DNA of 48,629 bases from Trichoplax adhaerens (lineage: Eukaryota > Placozoa > Uniplacotomia > Trichoplacea > Trichoplacidae), in NCBI RefSeq assembly GCF_000150275.1, contig NW_002060943.1:12947639-12996267 (forward strand), given 5' to 3'. The translations under genes and the position numbers were made by a program. The notes beneath the pieces were generated by a model. It searched no databases and was not told the origin of the DNA. It saw only the letters and a program-made list of their open reading frames with translations. Of this stretch, positions 38,327 through 48,629 are shown in pieces (the stretch's first letter is position 1; each line of letters begins with the position of its first letter).

Positions 38327-40404
38327 TTAATCCATGGTAAATATCCTTGAGGCAATATCGTCGATCAACCAGTCAACACCATCTAATAACTTTTCACCAG
38401 TAACTGCACTACACCATTGAATACTCCAGTGATGGGAATGAATTGTATCTAGTTCTAAAGCCTGATAGAAACAAAATCGATAGACTTAACTTGCTTACTC
38501 TCTGTATGAGTCAAGTGCAAGATCACATGATTGATATAGGCATTTCTAAGAGCTGAAGATGTTTCATTTGCATACCTTTCTAATTTCGTTGGATGATAAA
38601 GCTCCAGCTAAATCTTGTTTATTAGCAAAAACGAGCAAGGTTGCTCCAGCTAATCTCTAATGATACAATTGAATATGTTTGTATTATTCATCTAATATCG
38701 AGTTCAGTTTTGATTGTATGCAACTACTTGATCATATTGGCAATATACACAAGCGTCTTGCTATCTATCCATTCACATTACCTCTTCTCCTAATAGGGCA
38801 TGTAATTCAGCTTTACAATCTTCAAGTCTTCTGACATCAGCACTATCAACTACCCATACTAATCCATCAGTGCTTTCAAAATAATTTCTCCAATAAGATC
38901 GAATGGATTTTTGTCCTCCAATATCCCATATATTAAGCTTAAAACTATGTAAAGTAAAAGTATACGAACAAATAGTAAGATACCAAGTGTAACATTATCT
39001 TTATACTTTACAAGATAGCATGACGAATACGTTTGGTAGAAAGTAATCATTTTAAAGAGCAAAGCTTAGTTAGGTCTTGTAACCTCACCATTGAGCTCTA
39101 TTAGCTCATGATCAAGTCACGTTGGATTGATTAATATTATTGTTCACGTATTTAACGGATGTTCTTTACACTCTTGAGAACTAACTACGATTAGACTTAC
39201 GAGCGATGTTCTAGAGTCTTAATATTGAAGCCAAGCGTTGGCGATATTGTATTGACATCCTCACCATTGAGCCGTTTCAAAATAGTTGTCTTGCCAGCAT
39301 TATCTAAACCTCTAGGATTGAAATACATTTTGTTAAGGATTATCAAAACAACCGCAACCATCATCCTATTATTTCATTCTTTTATTGAATACGATGGAAA
39401 CGACGTATACATAAATTGAAACAGTTAGGCACTTATTCTACTATAAGGTGAAATGTTTGGAGAAAAACTTGGACTGCAGCAATTGAATAGGTAGTCCATT
39501 ATTGAAGTAACACCTACATTCAACTATAGTACTGTAGATGATACAGAACAGTGATACTCTGTTGCTTTCGATACTGCTATAGTGTTTGAAAGTATGCACT
39601 TTTGCAACTCAGCAGTGAAGTCCATTGGTTAATACTGTATATGTATATTAAGTATCAAGACAGACGTATGTTCAACCACTGTCGACGACAGAATTCCGTT
39701 CACCAATACTCAATGATGGTCATTTGAAATTATGGACTTTAGGCATTTAATGTAGTCCACTGTCGAAGGCCAGCGTGTGTGTAGACGCTGGTATTCTGCT
39801 CATTTCGTTAATCGATGACCGTGATTTGAAAATAATATAGACCAAAGCAATAGAATAGATAGTTCACTGTAGAATCTTCAGTAGCTACACGTATGTTCAA
39901 TTACATTTATGGCAGTATTCTGTTTATTGCCATGCTGTATATGACAGTAATTTAAAAAAAAATAGACTATAGTAATAGAAGTAGTTGACTGTTCCATCTT
40001 CCATTGATACAAGTACTGTCTGTTCAACGCGAGTAGACAGCAGCATTCTGATCATTTCCACACTATAACAGTGATTTCAAAATGCCGACGATACTAACTT
40101 GATGGATCGTTTACTATGAAATCTTCGATGCATGTATGCTTAACTCCTGTTCAAGGTAGTTTTGTTCATTGCGATACTATGGCAGCGATTTGTAAATAGT
40201 AATAGTAGTGTCGATCTTAGTCATTGCATCCTCATTGATGGCGTAGTCCATTGCGCAAATAAGACGTATGTTTCATTGCATTTTACGATCGTATTCTGTT
40301 CATTTCGATACATTATGACAGGTATAAATCAAAGGATACAACATTAAGATTCGCATTTCCTTTTCCTTCTCCTTCATCTTTTTCAATATAGCAAGTAATC
40401 CCAT
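38327..40404 (-). CDS. ARL2: ARL2 small GTPase, 5 exons
   Basis: Exons on the minus strand: 40340-40404, 39201-39311, 38782-38944, 38576-38656, 38327-38461. Phases agree and give 184 aa, the human ARL2 length. ARL2 is an ARF-family GTPase that works with tubulin cofactors and the PDE6D/UNC119 carriers that move lipidated cargo, and at mitochondria. The N-terminus [16 protein letters not shown] is the ARL2 amphipathic helix. Nucleotide motifs are GLDNAGKTT (23-31, K29), the switch 1 threonine in [18 protein letters not shown] and CSAVTG. The C-terminus SRIFTMD is typical. All catalytic positions look intact. Intron 1 (39312-40339) is much longer than the others and filled by a degenerate ~125-bp satellite. 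The gene is divergent from the RPS6KC1-like gene. Confidence 0.97.
39470..40330. repeat. Degenerate ~125-bp satellite inside ARL2 intron 1
   Basis: Units recur around the words ACGTATGTTCAA, GCAGTATTCTGTTCATTTCGATACTATGACAGTGATTTGAAAATAATAG and TAGTTCACTGT. ATTCTG(T/C/A)TCATT variants occur near 39699, 39792, 39918, 40043 and 40290, spaced about 93, 126, 125 and 247 bp. Homogeneity is low, so the array is old. It fills almost the whole intron. Confidence 0.75.
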
Positions 40405-40524
40405 GTTGATTTCGCAAGTCTATTTCTTATCCACTCGTCCGTAAAAGATGGAGTAGTTGACGAATGATAACCGTGGTGACGGAATGGGACTGACAGTTGA
40501 CCTGCCGAGCTACTGGTACTGGAC

Positions 40525-40580
40525 TGTACAGTGTACAGTACAGGGTTCGGGTTACAGTATACAGTACTGTACACTGTACA
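40525..40580. repeat. Perfect 17-bp inverted repeat built from GTAC words
   Basis: TGTACAGTGTACAGTAC (40525-40541) pairs exactly with GTACTGTACACTGTACA (40564-40580) around a 22-nt loop. It lies about 120 bp upstream of the ARL2 start codon. Confidence 0.9.
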
Positions 40581-40716
40581 CGACAGGTTTGCAGCGACGA
40601 CCGTGGCCAACGTTTGGACTACTCTGTCTACTGTCGTAGCTAGTATCAGGTACAAATATGAAATGACTGCTGACTAGAAGCTGTATACAGCGTAGTATGA
40701 AACATTTTTGGAATAG

Positions 40717-40834
40717 TTTGGGTCCGCGGGCTTTGCCTATGGTTGCTAGATAGAAGAAAAGCAGTTGAATATTTAAGAAAAGCTGTTGAATATTTTGGGT
40801 CTGCGGGCTTTTGCCCAAGGTTGCTGGATAGAAA
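40717..40834 (+). repeat. Tandem duplication, period 77 bp
   Basis: TTTGGGTCCGCGGGCTTTGC at 40717 recurs as TTTGGGTCTGCGGGCTTTTG at 40794, each followed by a GGTTGCT(A/G)GATAGAA block. Between them AAGAAAAGC(A/T)GTTGAATATTT is itself repeated in tandem. Confidence 0.85.
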
Positions 40835-41281
40835 AAAGCTCGTTTATCCTCTTCATCGATGGGTAATGTAGTACTGTACTGAGAAAGTGGATGTTTTGCG
40901 ACTATTTGCGACACCGGATAGTTCCTTCTACAGGATTCAACTAAACCTCTGCAAGCCTACAACTAACACGTCCATGACGTCATTGACAGAAATCTTGCTG
41001 GCCCGTTATTCTGCGGTCAGAGTCGTTGTTGTATTCAGTAGTCTAAGCCTGTACCTCAGGATCCGACATCAGACATGTTTACTGTACGAGAGAGAGTACG
41101 ACATGATCCGGATACATTGAATATTCCAATTTTTGCATCCATTGGTACAAAATTGATCGGCAATGCATGGTTTGAATATGCCAAGGTTCATCAAGATTGG
41201 TCTTTCTGAAGCATTTTACCCATAATTTTGAGTTAGTTTTTACTATTCAAATATATCGAAGAAAACGGATGACATTCGGTA

Positions 41282-41304
41282 GTACAGTACATGCAATACT
41301 GTAC
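41282..41304. repeat. Inverted repeat GTACAGTA / TACTGTAC
   Basis: Perfect 8-bp arms (41282-41289 and 41297-41304) around CATGCAA, followed by another CTGTAC. It uses the same word family as the larger hairpin at 40525. Confidence 0.8.
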
Positions 41305-41340
41305 ACTGTACGGCATGTTTACTAATTCTTCAGATGTTTA

Positions 41341-41526
41341 GATAGCAAAGTATACTTATATATATATATACTTATATACTTATACACTTATATATATATA
41401 TACTTATATACTTATATACTTATACTTATATACTTATATATACATATATACAAAGTAGACTTATATATATATATACTTATATACTTATATACATATATAC
41501 AAAGTAGACTTATATATACATATATA
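41341..41526 (+). repeat. TA-rich compound microsatellite
   Basis: Mixed TATACT, TATA and TACATA units, with the longer unit ACAAAGTAGACTTATATATA repeated inside. It is a low-complexity tract with no coding potential. Confidence 0.9.
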
Positions 41527-41544
41527 CTATACTGTACAGTATAG
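41527..41544. repeat. Perfect 18-bp palindrome with central TGTACA
   Basis: CTATACTGTACAGTATAG equals its own reverse complement. It directly abuts the TA microsatellite and belongs to the same GTAC-rich word family. Confidence 0.9.
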
Positions 41545-41718
41545 AAATTAGGGAAAATGAATGATATACCATTGCATATTTTTTATTTATTTATTTAATA
41601 ATAGAAATTATTGCTGTACCGTACTGTGCTGTAAAAAAAAAGGGATTGGTCCCTGATAGTATAATATCAATTTTTCAACTGCTATTTTGGGGGCCAAATC
41701 AACTTAATTTAAAATTAT

Positions 41719-42050
41719 GTAGAATTAGATTTCAGTTACTTCACTGTACTCAAAAAAAAATCCTAAAAGTGTATCAATCAATAAATAAAAATTTAAAATT
41801 CCTATAGTGAAATATTTTATCACTAATCATGTAGAATTGGGTTTCACTTACTTCACTGTACTCAAAAAAATCCTAAAAAGTGTATCCATAAATAAATAAA
41901 AATGTAACATTCCTATAGTGAAGTATTTTATCGCTAATCATGTAGAATTGGATTTCACTTACTTCACTGTAGTCAAAAAAATTCTAAAAGTATGTCAATC
42001 AATAAATAAAAATGTAAAATTCCTATAGTGAAATATTGTATCGCTAATTA
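41719..42050 (+). repeat. Minisatellite, three ~112-bp units
   Basis: Units start near 41719, 41831 and 41942 with GTAGAATT(A/G)G(A/G)TTTCA. They continue through TACTTCACTGTA(C/G)TC, an A-run, AATAAATAAAAAT and ATTCCTATAGTGAAATATT. Units are clearly similar with few indels. The third ends near 42050 at CGCTAATTAAG. Confidence 0.9.
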
Positions 42051-42718
42051 AGCTTTACTGACTGTCAATGAAAATTTAAAAAATAAAACATTCGCGTGAG
42101 TATAGTATTTGGACCGAATAAAAAAATGGCGTCCGTAGTAAAAAAAAATCATTGGTCGAATTTAGAGCATGCTCTTGTTAATCGACAAAACTTGTAATCG
42201 CTAAATGACCCACTTTATAACCTGTTCAGTATCTCCACGTATCATACAAACTGGATAATAAAGCTCACAAATCTGCACTTTTTTCTGTGGATACTAAATA
42301 ACAAGTGCTATATTTTTAAGTTTGAACAGCTTTTAGACTAAGATTTTGGAAGTTCAATTTTCTTCAATTGCACTTTCTGTGGCCAATACTGTCCGTACAG
42401 TAGAGTACTGTACACAATATTTGACCATAAAGATACGCATTCCATACCTTTACCAAGAGCTTTTATTATCATACTCGTGATAGGTTTACTACACTCTATA
42501 GTCGGGTTTCCACGCCTGCGCAGACCATAGATGGAAGACTGGGCAGATTGCTAGGGTTACTCCAGACTCCAGTATCACTTTGATGGCCTAACCAGCAACT
42601 TTCTCCTCCTCCATTCTCATGGATTTTTAAATCAATTCTAGCCAATTCTAGGTGCAACGAGTCGGAAAAGAGTAAGAGAAAATTGGCTATAACGTAGAGC
42701 AAAGATAAGATCGCCATC

Positions 42719-45700
42719 ATGGCGTCCATTAAATGCAAGTTAAGCCGTGAATTTGCCGTTGGCAAGACTCGTTTATCAAGCCAAGGTTATACAGAATATC
42801 AAATTGAATATCAGGTAAAATCCACACACCATCAACTCGACAAACGAGAACTCGGATTTGTAATTTGATCAAATTGAGTAGCAGAATGGTGGTGATCATG
42901 ATAGAGTACATAGTAACCTTTACTCACTCACCTTCATCATGAATGGATAATCGATACTGCAGATAGAATGCTATAGTAGCCCGTGCTTGACTTGCTGTCC
43001 TATCTCAATCAGCAATGGCAGTGCAGTGCTGACAAATGAATCGTGCACTAGCTGTGAATGCACCATTTGTCCATTGGCAATCAGGACATCAACAACTTAA
43101 GTACTTTCTCGTCCAACAACTCTCTCAGTCAATCAGTCAACCTAGGATCATGAATCCTATCTCTTGCATGACATAGTATATGAAATGACCTTGTTGATAC
43201 TGATTATACGTACAATGATTGATAACGGAGAGGGTATGATCATCGATACATACTGTAGATCAGTCTTCACAAGTCTTATTACTACTAATGATTAATGATT
43301 ACTAATATAGAATTGATTCTGTCGTGATTGCTATTACATTTAGTTACATTTATGCTTTTATACATGTATCCTCATTTCTTTCCTTGACGGTACTGTCGTA
43401 ACATATATATACACAATGCAGTACAGTTTCTGTTGGATCTTTGACCACTTTTCGCTCATGAAAACTCTTCTATAGTAAAAGCTATGCATGATATACGTAG
43501 AAATAACAAGTAATTCATCAATCTAGAAAATCGTTTTTGCAACCTCCAATAATGATTAACTTGTCTTGTAAATATCATTTTATATCTAGGTTGAAAATCA
43601 GAGTGATGAAGGCCAACTTATGCAGGTAATAATTTTATACAATAATTAGAGCTATCAATAATTCGATTGACGTGTATGGTGATAAAGTAGTGGCCTACTT
43701 GAAATGAAAATACGGAATTAAAAATCAGTCATTTTTGCCTACGTAGACAAGACATATAGTGCTTGATAAATTCTTTGTATTAAAACAGTCAATAAACACT
43801 CCTTCATTCACCATACTGTAGCAGTACTGAGCAACAAATGAATGTCACATTAAAAAAATCATCTCTATACCTACATTGTAATGACGTGAAACTAAATTGA
43901 ATAATTTTATCCTAAATGACCAACTCCATTATTTTCTATCGTAGAAGAGTAAATGGTGCCGATTTAGAGAGATTAAAAAGCTACATCGCGACTTACAAAC
44001 TTTGTATACACAAATTGCCACCAAAGACTCCGGAAGCTTCCCTAAATTTCCTCGTGGCTCTTATTTTGGTAATACGACAACACAAAATGATACTAGCTTA
44101 ATAACAATACTACACTATTGCCTCGGTTACAACAAGGTCTAACATATCTTACAAAATATTATCCAAATCAAATTAGTTAATCTCGAAGAATGGGATAATA
44201 ACGGAAATTAAAAATTTAACAGAGTTTACAACAATAGCTTTCATATTAATCCTCAAGAATTTATTCATTGCAAAAATTAAGATTAAACAAAGTTTATACA
44301 GTAGTAATAATATCAACTTCTCGGTCTATTTTCTTCATAATAGGTCGTTTTGATGAAGAAACGATCAACAGTCGGCTTATAGCAATACGAAACCTTTTGT
44401 TATTTTGTAGCAAGATTGATTATCTATATGGAAGTGTACATTTTCAACAATTTTTTATGGTAAGATATCAATTGCACTCTGATGTACTAGTTATAGTAAC
44501 TTTGTTAACCAATTCCTAATCCATAATTGAGCAAGTTTTTACAACATATTATGTAATATAGCTCCATAAAGGCGTTGTATACTGTTTTTAATAGTATAAT
44601 CTATCACACGGTTAATATCACAGGAGGATTTTGATAATGAATATACACAAAGTCAAAATATTAGCCCTTCCAGTAGTAGTAGCGATGTTAAACCACTAAA
44701 TGATGATTCTGATTATCAGGATGATCATTTAGATGGACATGGTAATAAAAGAGACAGCAAAATGTCGGATATATCCATAGCAAGTACTACTGATAATGAT
44801 GGTGATGAAGGTCCGTTAGACACCTCTCAGCAACGTAATCCCCTAGGTGGTGTTTGGTTACATAAAAGAGATGATGACATAGAAAGCTCAGACGAAGAAA
44901 GCAATTCTATTCCCCATGAAAAGAAACTTACCGACGACTTGAATAGACTCACCATTGATGAAGATTTCTCGCTAATAGATGAAACCGCTATAAAGGTAAC
45001 CGGTATCCACACCTTAGACCAGGAGAAAAATTTAATTGATTTTGGAGCCGACAATGATAAAAAACTTAGCGATTGCATTCAACCAGCGGACAACTCCGTA
45101 GATAGTAGTGATATCCAAGATGATGTGGATAAAGAAGCAGAAGATATATCTGTAAATGATTTAGTAAATGAATTATTAGCCATCGATGTACCGACTCATC
45201 TTAACCATTCCGAAAACTTACTACCAAGCGATATGAACACTATTAACGAAAGCCGAGAGAAGCCGATCGACAATGGCGTAGTTGATGAACATTCTGCACA
45301 ATCAACCCTTTTATTCGATCCTTTGGAGATATCTAAGGCCACTGAAGACATCAGTAGTATCCCCAAGGATGATCCTTTTGCGTTATTTTATGATTTGAAG
45401 CGTGACAAAAAGCCTAACATAAGTGTTGATCCTGTCGATGAGGATGCAAAAGACCCCTTGCCTGAACCAAAAAGAGATACCTTACCAAACTCAGAGACTG
45501 TACTAAATTCAACAAATAATGGCCAAAGTGAAATCCAAACCGAAAGTCATTCACCAAGTCAATTGGAAGAATCAAGTAAAAAATTTGAGGAAGTAGACTA
45601 TATATATGACGCAGCAAAATTTATTGTCCAGGCTGTGCGAGAAGAGTCCAATTGTAATTATAGTGAAAGTTTCACCTTATACAAAGAAGGTATAAGATCC

Positions 45701-48350
45701 TTACTAGCTGGAGTTCAGAGTAAGTATACAAATTTATGTCAATCTATATATTTTACCAGCGATAATTATTGCATTCGCTACATCGCTAAAAGTGCTCTAA
45801 AATCTGTACGTTTCATAAATCTTTAGCTGACAGTGACTCTAAACGTCGTGATGGTGTTAAGAGGAAAATTGAATTTTACATTTCTCATATTGAGAAAATG
45901 TACATTTCACAGTTAGCTGGTAGCGAAGGAAAAGATGTAAGTGTTATATTTTGAATTCAGAGTTTATTTTTTTATGAAACTGATTGCTTATTAATTAATG
46001 ATAGTTGCATGGAAATCAAGAACTTCCATCATCCGTTCCTACTTGTATGAATTTAAGATTAGAGCTTAAAGATTTTAAAGTTATTGGTGTAATCAATAAG
46101 GTAAAGAAAATCTTTGTAGTGTCTTAATTCTATAACTATGTCTTTAAATACGTATTCATCGCAGTGAATAAGTCATTTATGCGTTAAACAGGTTCTCCTA
46201 GCGCAGCATTTTACTACCGAAGAAGTATTTGTAGTCAAGGTAAGATATAGCAGAAAAGCTGTTTCTTCTTATCAGCAATGAGTTGCTTTATTACTCTCTA
46301 TGTAGAAATCATCTCACACTGCGTCTCAGAAGGACATGCATATGTTCATATTGCTTAGAATTCCTTTATCAGTGGACGTTTTACTTCACAACATTCAGCA
46401 TACATATTCTATAGGATATCACCGCATAACTTGCTGCAAATCCTTTGCAGCTAAAGTCTCTCTTTTACGTACGATTACGTATACGTATATACAGTGTCCT
46501 GATCGTATTGTATAAATCAAGCTTTCAATATAACAGCAGGACACGGCTTTTTTTCTTTCACAGGTTCTCCACAAAGGTCCAAAAATTCATACTAAGAAGG
46601 GAAAAAAGCTACTGACACCAGTGGAGAGAGCGAGAATGAGATCTAATAGTATCATGAAATCGGTAATTGCTACCTACTTAGATTTTATTAACGATTCTTA
46701 TTACGGCTATCTCGTAATGTGTATCAAAATAGAAATACTAATGAACATTGGTTAAAATTTTTATGTTTGAAATGCTACAGATGGGTTGTCCATTTATGGT
46801 AAAGTTATATCGCTGGTTTGAAACAGCTACTAGCTTATTTTTGCTAATTGAACACGTTCCAATGGGATGTCTATATAACTCAATCAGCAATTATTTACGT
46901 CTTGAAGAAGAAGAAAGTTTATGGCGTATTCGTCGGTCTAATAAGGATACTCATAATTTGATTGGTGCTAACCAATGTAAGTTGTATTCATAGGTTTTGA
47001 CCAAATTTATGATAAAGATCTACCTAAGCCGTTGCAATTTTTAAAATAAATATTTTATAAAAGATACTCAAGAAAAGGATCAAGTTTTAGAAACAGTTCA
47101 TGATGAAGGTCTACCTCAAACCTCAGAAATTGAAGATTCTGTAGCGGATGAATCAGAAGAAACAGAAGAGAGTGAAAGAACACGTTCATCGACCGCTACG
47201 CGTATATTTGCAATGTTAGACAATTTGGAAAGCAATCCCAGAAAGAAATTACCGGAATCCTATATTCAAATTTGGATATCCGAAATTATTTCAGCTCTCT
47301 CATATCTGCATTCAATTAATATAATTTGGAAGTAAGTAAACTAGCTCAATACTCATTATCACCTTTATCACAGTGATATTATCTCACCACATAATAAAGA
47401 ACTCAGTTTGATGCTATATTTAAATATCTGTACGTCTTAGGGATTTTGGACCACAAAATATCTTGTTAGACGCGAATGGTAGGCATGATCATATACTTTA
47501 TTATCAGGACTAGTGTTAAAATTAATATTTGTCGTATGATCTAACATGCTCGACATATCACTTAACACGGCCATTTAGGTCACGTTAAAATAACATTTTA
47601 CGGAGAATGGGAAGAAGTCACTCAAACTATAGCTCCTGAGAATATTAAAAGATTATATTGTGCCCCTGGTACAAAATCTAGTAGATTTTTAACGATTACA
47701 TACTCTGCTATGCAAATTTATCAAAAGACTGCTTAATATTTTAGAAATAGGTAGTATTACCCCTCCAACTCCTGCATCAGATTGGTGGAGTGTAGGTGCT
47801 ATAATGTATGAAATGTTAACTGGCCGAGTAAGTCTTCTAATGAAGCTTAAAGTGATGTGATTTCGAGTCTACTATTTGCATATATGTTACATATGCCGAA
47901 AATACCATTGATTAATAGCCGACCCTTTATTGTTCATTTAGAGTTTGTACCATTCATTTCCACGTGGTCTACATACTCATACTGAGATACATCTGCCAGG
48001 TCATGTTTCTGCTGATGCTCAATCCTTGGTAAAAGAGGTGAATAGCGTGATATACTAATATGGTTATTAGAACGTACTGGCCTGTCTACTTAATTTCGAG
48101 AAATATCAATTAACTATTAATTACCTTACGTTATATCCTTCTGCCATTAGCTATTACAAATCAATCCACATCAAAGAATCGGTAAGTTGAATTTTGATTC
48201 AGAAAAAATTCAAGGATACGTTTTTTGAATCCTTGAAATTTTTGTGTGTCCGCTGAATTTGTCTATCTTTCATAATTGTAAGGTGGTGGACGTAATGGTG
48301 CAGAAGAATTGCGATCTCATTCATTTTTTAATGGCGTCACTTGGCAGTGA
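42719..48350 (+). CDS. RPS6KC1: RPS6KC1-like PX-MIT-kinase protein, 17 exons, degenerate active site
   Basis: Exons: 42719-42814, 43590-43625, 43945-44068, 44344-44459, 44624-45719, 45827-45936, 46005-46100, 46192-46239, 46564-46662, 46781-46976, 47064-47331, 47441-47478, 47579-47668, 47745-47827, 47942-48037, 48151-48181, 48283-48350. All phases agree: 896 aa. Human RPS6KC1 is an endosomal PI3P-binding protein linked to sphingosine kinase and peroxiredoxin traffic. PX domain, residues 1-124: GYTEYQ, R50 in the RYSDF-equivalent block, GRFDEE. An acidic linker rich in Asp and Ser (125-448) precedes the MIT domain (449-525). The kinase domain starts about 545: VAIK-type lysine K574, an acidic insert around 675-735, WKDFGPQN (762-769) for the HRD loop, FYG (781-783) for DFG, then YCAPEIG and DWWSVGA. 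No glycine-rich loop is seen. The APE exon fits only with the acceptor before 47745. Paralogue RPS6KL1 is an alternative name. Confidence 0.93.
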
Positions 48351-48629
48351 CTAACAATGTGATGTTTGAGCATCCGATATTGTAAATAGTAATACTTTGC
48401 TTCAAAAAGAACCTATCGTTTTGGGTAAACAGACTTTTGTACATAGTTGCTTTTCTAAATTGGTTTATGTTTTACATGCATCTAATGTCTGACCCAGTGA
48501 TACTTCCGAAAATTACGTGCATCGATGTATGTTATCAACCCTGTTGTAGAATTAAGAATTAATATTCAAGATGCTATAACAAAAGAATATGAAACTACAT
48601 ATTAATTTAAACTCTCGCATGAGTATCGG
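48351..48629. other. 3' flank of the RPS6KC1-like gene
   Basis: Probable 3' UTR and start of intergenic DNA. No canonical AATAAA is evident before the window ends and no other gene starts here. Confidence 0.5.

Larger units (their letters stand above)
40405..42718. other. Divergent intergenic region ARL2 / RPS6KC1-like, repeat-dense
   Basis: No gene. Both promoters should lie here. It holds GTAC-rich palindromes, a 77-bp tandem duplication, a TA-rich microsatellite and a 112-bp minisatellite, listed separately. The many short ORFs on both strands (40383-41120, 42496-42911) are repeat or flank shadows. The RPS6KC1-like start codon at 42719 is preceded by less AT-rich sequence (42480-42718) that may be its promoter or 5' UTR. 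Confidence 0.6.

Noticed and set aside
38859-39062. Minus-strand ORF in the ARL2 locus
   Set aside because: It is exon 3 in the wrong frame plus intron; the true frame gives the ARL2 WDIGGQ segment.
40162-41120. Several 60-120 codon ORFs on both strands
   Set aside because: They lie in satellite, duplication and palindrome DNA, have no domain and overlap one another on opposite strands.
43916-44101. 61-codon ORF at 43916
   Set aside because: The adjacent frame of the same DNA encodes the PX segment KKLHRDLQTLY with proper splice sites.
44762-45826. 354-codon plus-strand ORF as a separate gene
   Set aside because: It lies inside exon 5 of the RPS6KC1-like gene, which starts 46 codons earlier in the same frame at a splice acceptor. 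The last ~35 codons read into the intron.

Overview
This is AT-rich animal genomic DNA, not prokaryotic. Its multi-exon genes have many short GT-AG introns and conserved metazoan products, alongside a cluster of single-exon rhodopsin-like GPCRs. Compact introns, AT-richness, intronless GPCR clusters and a ZU5-UPA relic would fit a placozoan (Trichoplax or a relative). That assignment is inference; nothing in the window proves the species. Exon models were spliced by hand; every junction in the five spliced genes was checked for reading phase.

Layout. (1) 1-11200: three minus-strand class A GPCR paralogues of exactly 319 codons with duplicated flanks. The middle copy carries one nonsense codon. 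(2) 11200-17020: a broken ZU5-UPA relic, an unidentified decayed transmembrane relic, a 190-bp-period duplication and a minisatellite with higher-order structure. (3) 19322-24518 (+): a 16-exon ornithine-decarboxylase-family gene. It is open throughout and keeps the PLP lysine, but lacks the catalytic cysteine. (4) 24519-32983: mostly empty sequence around a short aprataxin (-) and an intact three-exon MaoC/HTD2-type hydratase (+). (5) 32984-37419 (+): a 14-exon LRRC74-like leucine-rich-repeat protein with two canonical EF-hands. (6) 38327-40404 (-): a five-exon ARL2 GTPase of 184 aa, with a degenerate ~125-bp satellite in intron 1. (7) 40405-42718: a repeat-dense divergent intergenic region with GTAC-rich palindromes, a TA microsatellite and a 112-bp minisatellite. 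(8) 42719-48350 (+): a 17-exon RPS6KC1-like PX-MIT-kinase with a degenerate active site.

The genes do not form one pathway. They cover chemosensory or peptide-type signalling (GPCRs), polyamine metabolism (ODC-like), DNA end repair (aprataxin), mitochondrial fatty-acid synthesis (HTD2), Ca-responsive scaffolding (LRRC74-like), tubulin folding or cilium trafficking (ARL2) and endosomal signalling (RPS6KC1-like). The best leads are the cysteine-less ODC paralogue, the single-stop GPCR and the palindrome cluster between ARL2 and RPS6KC1. No CRISPR array, tRNA, rRNA or intact transposon was recognised.
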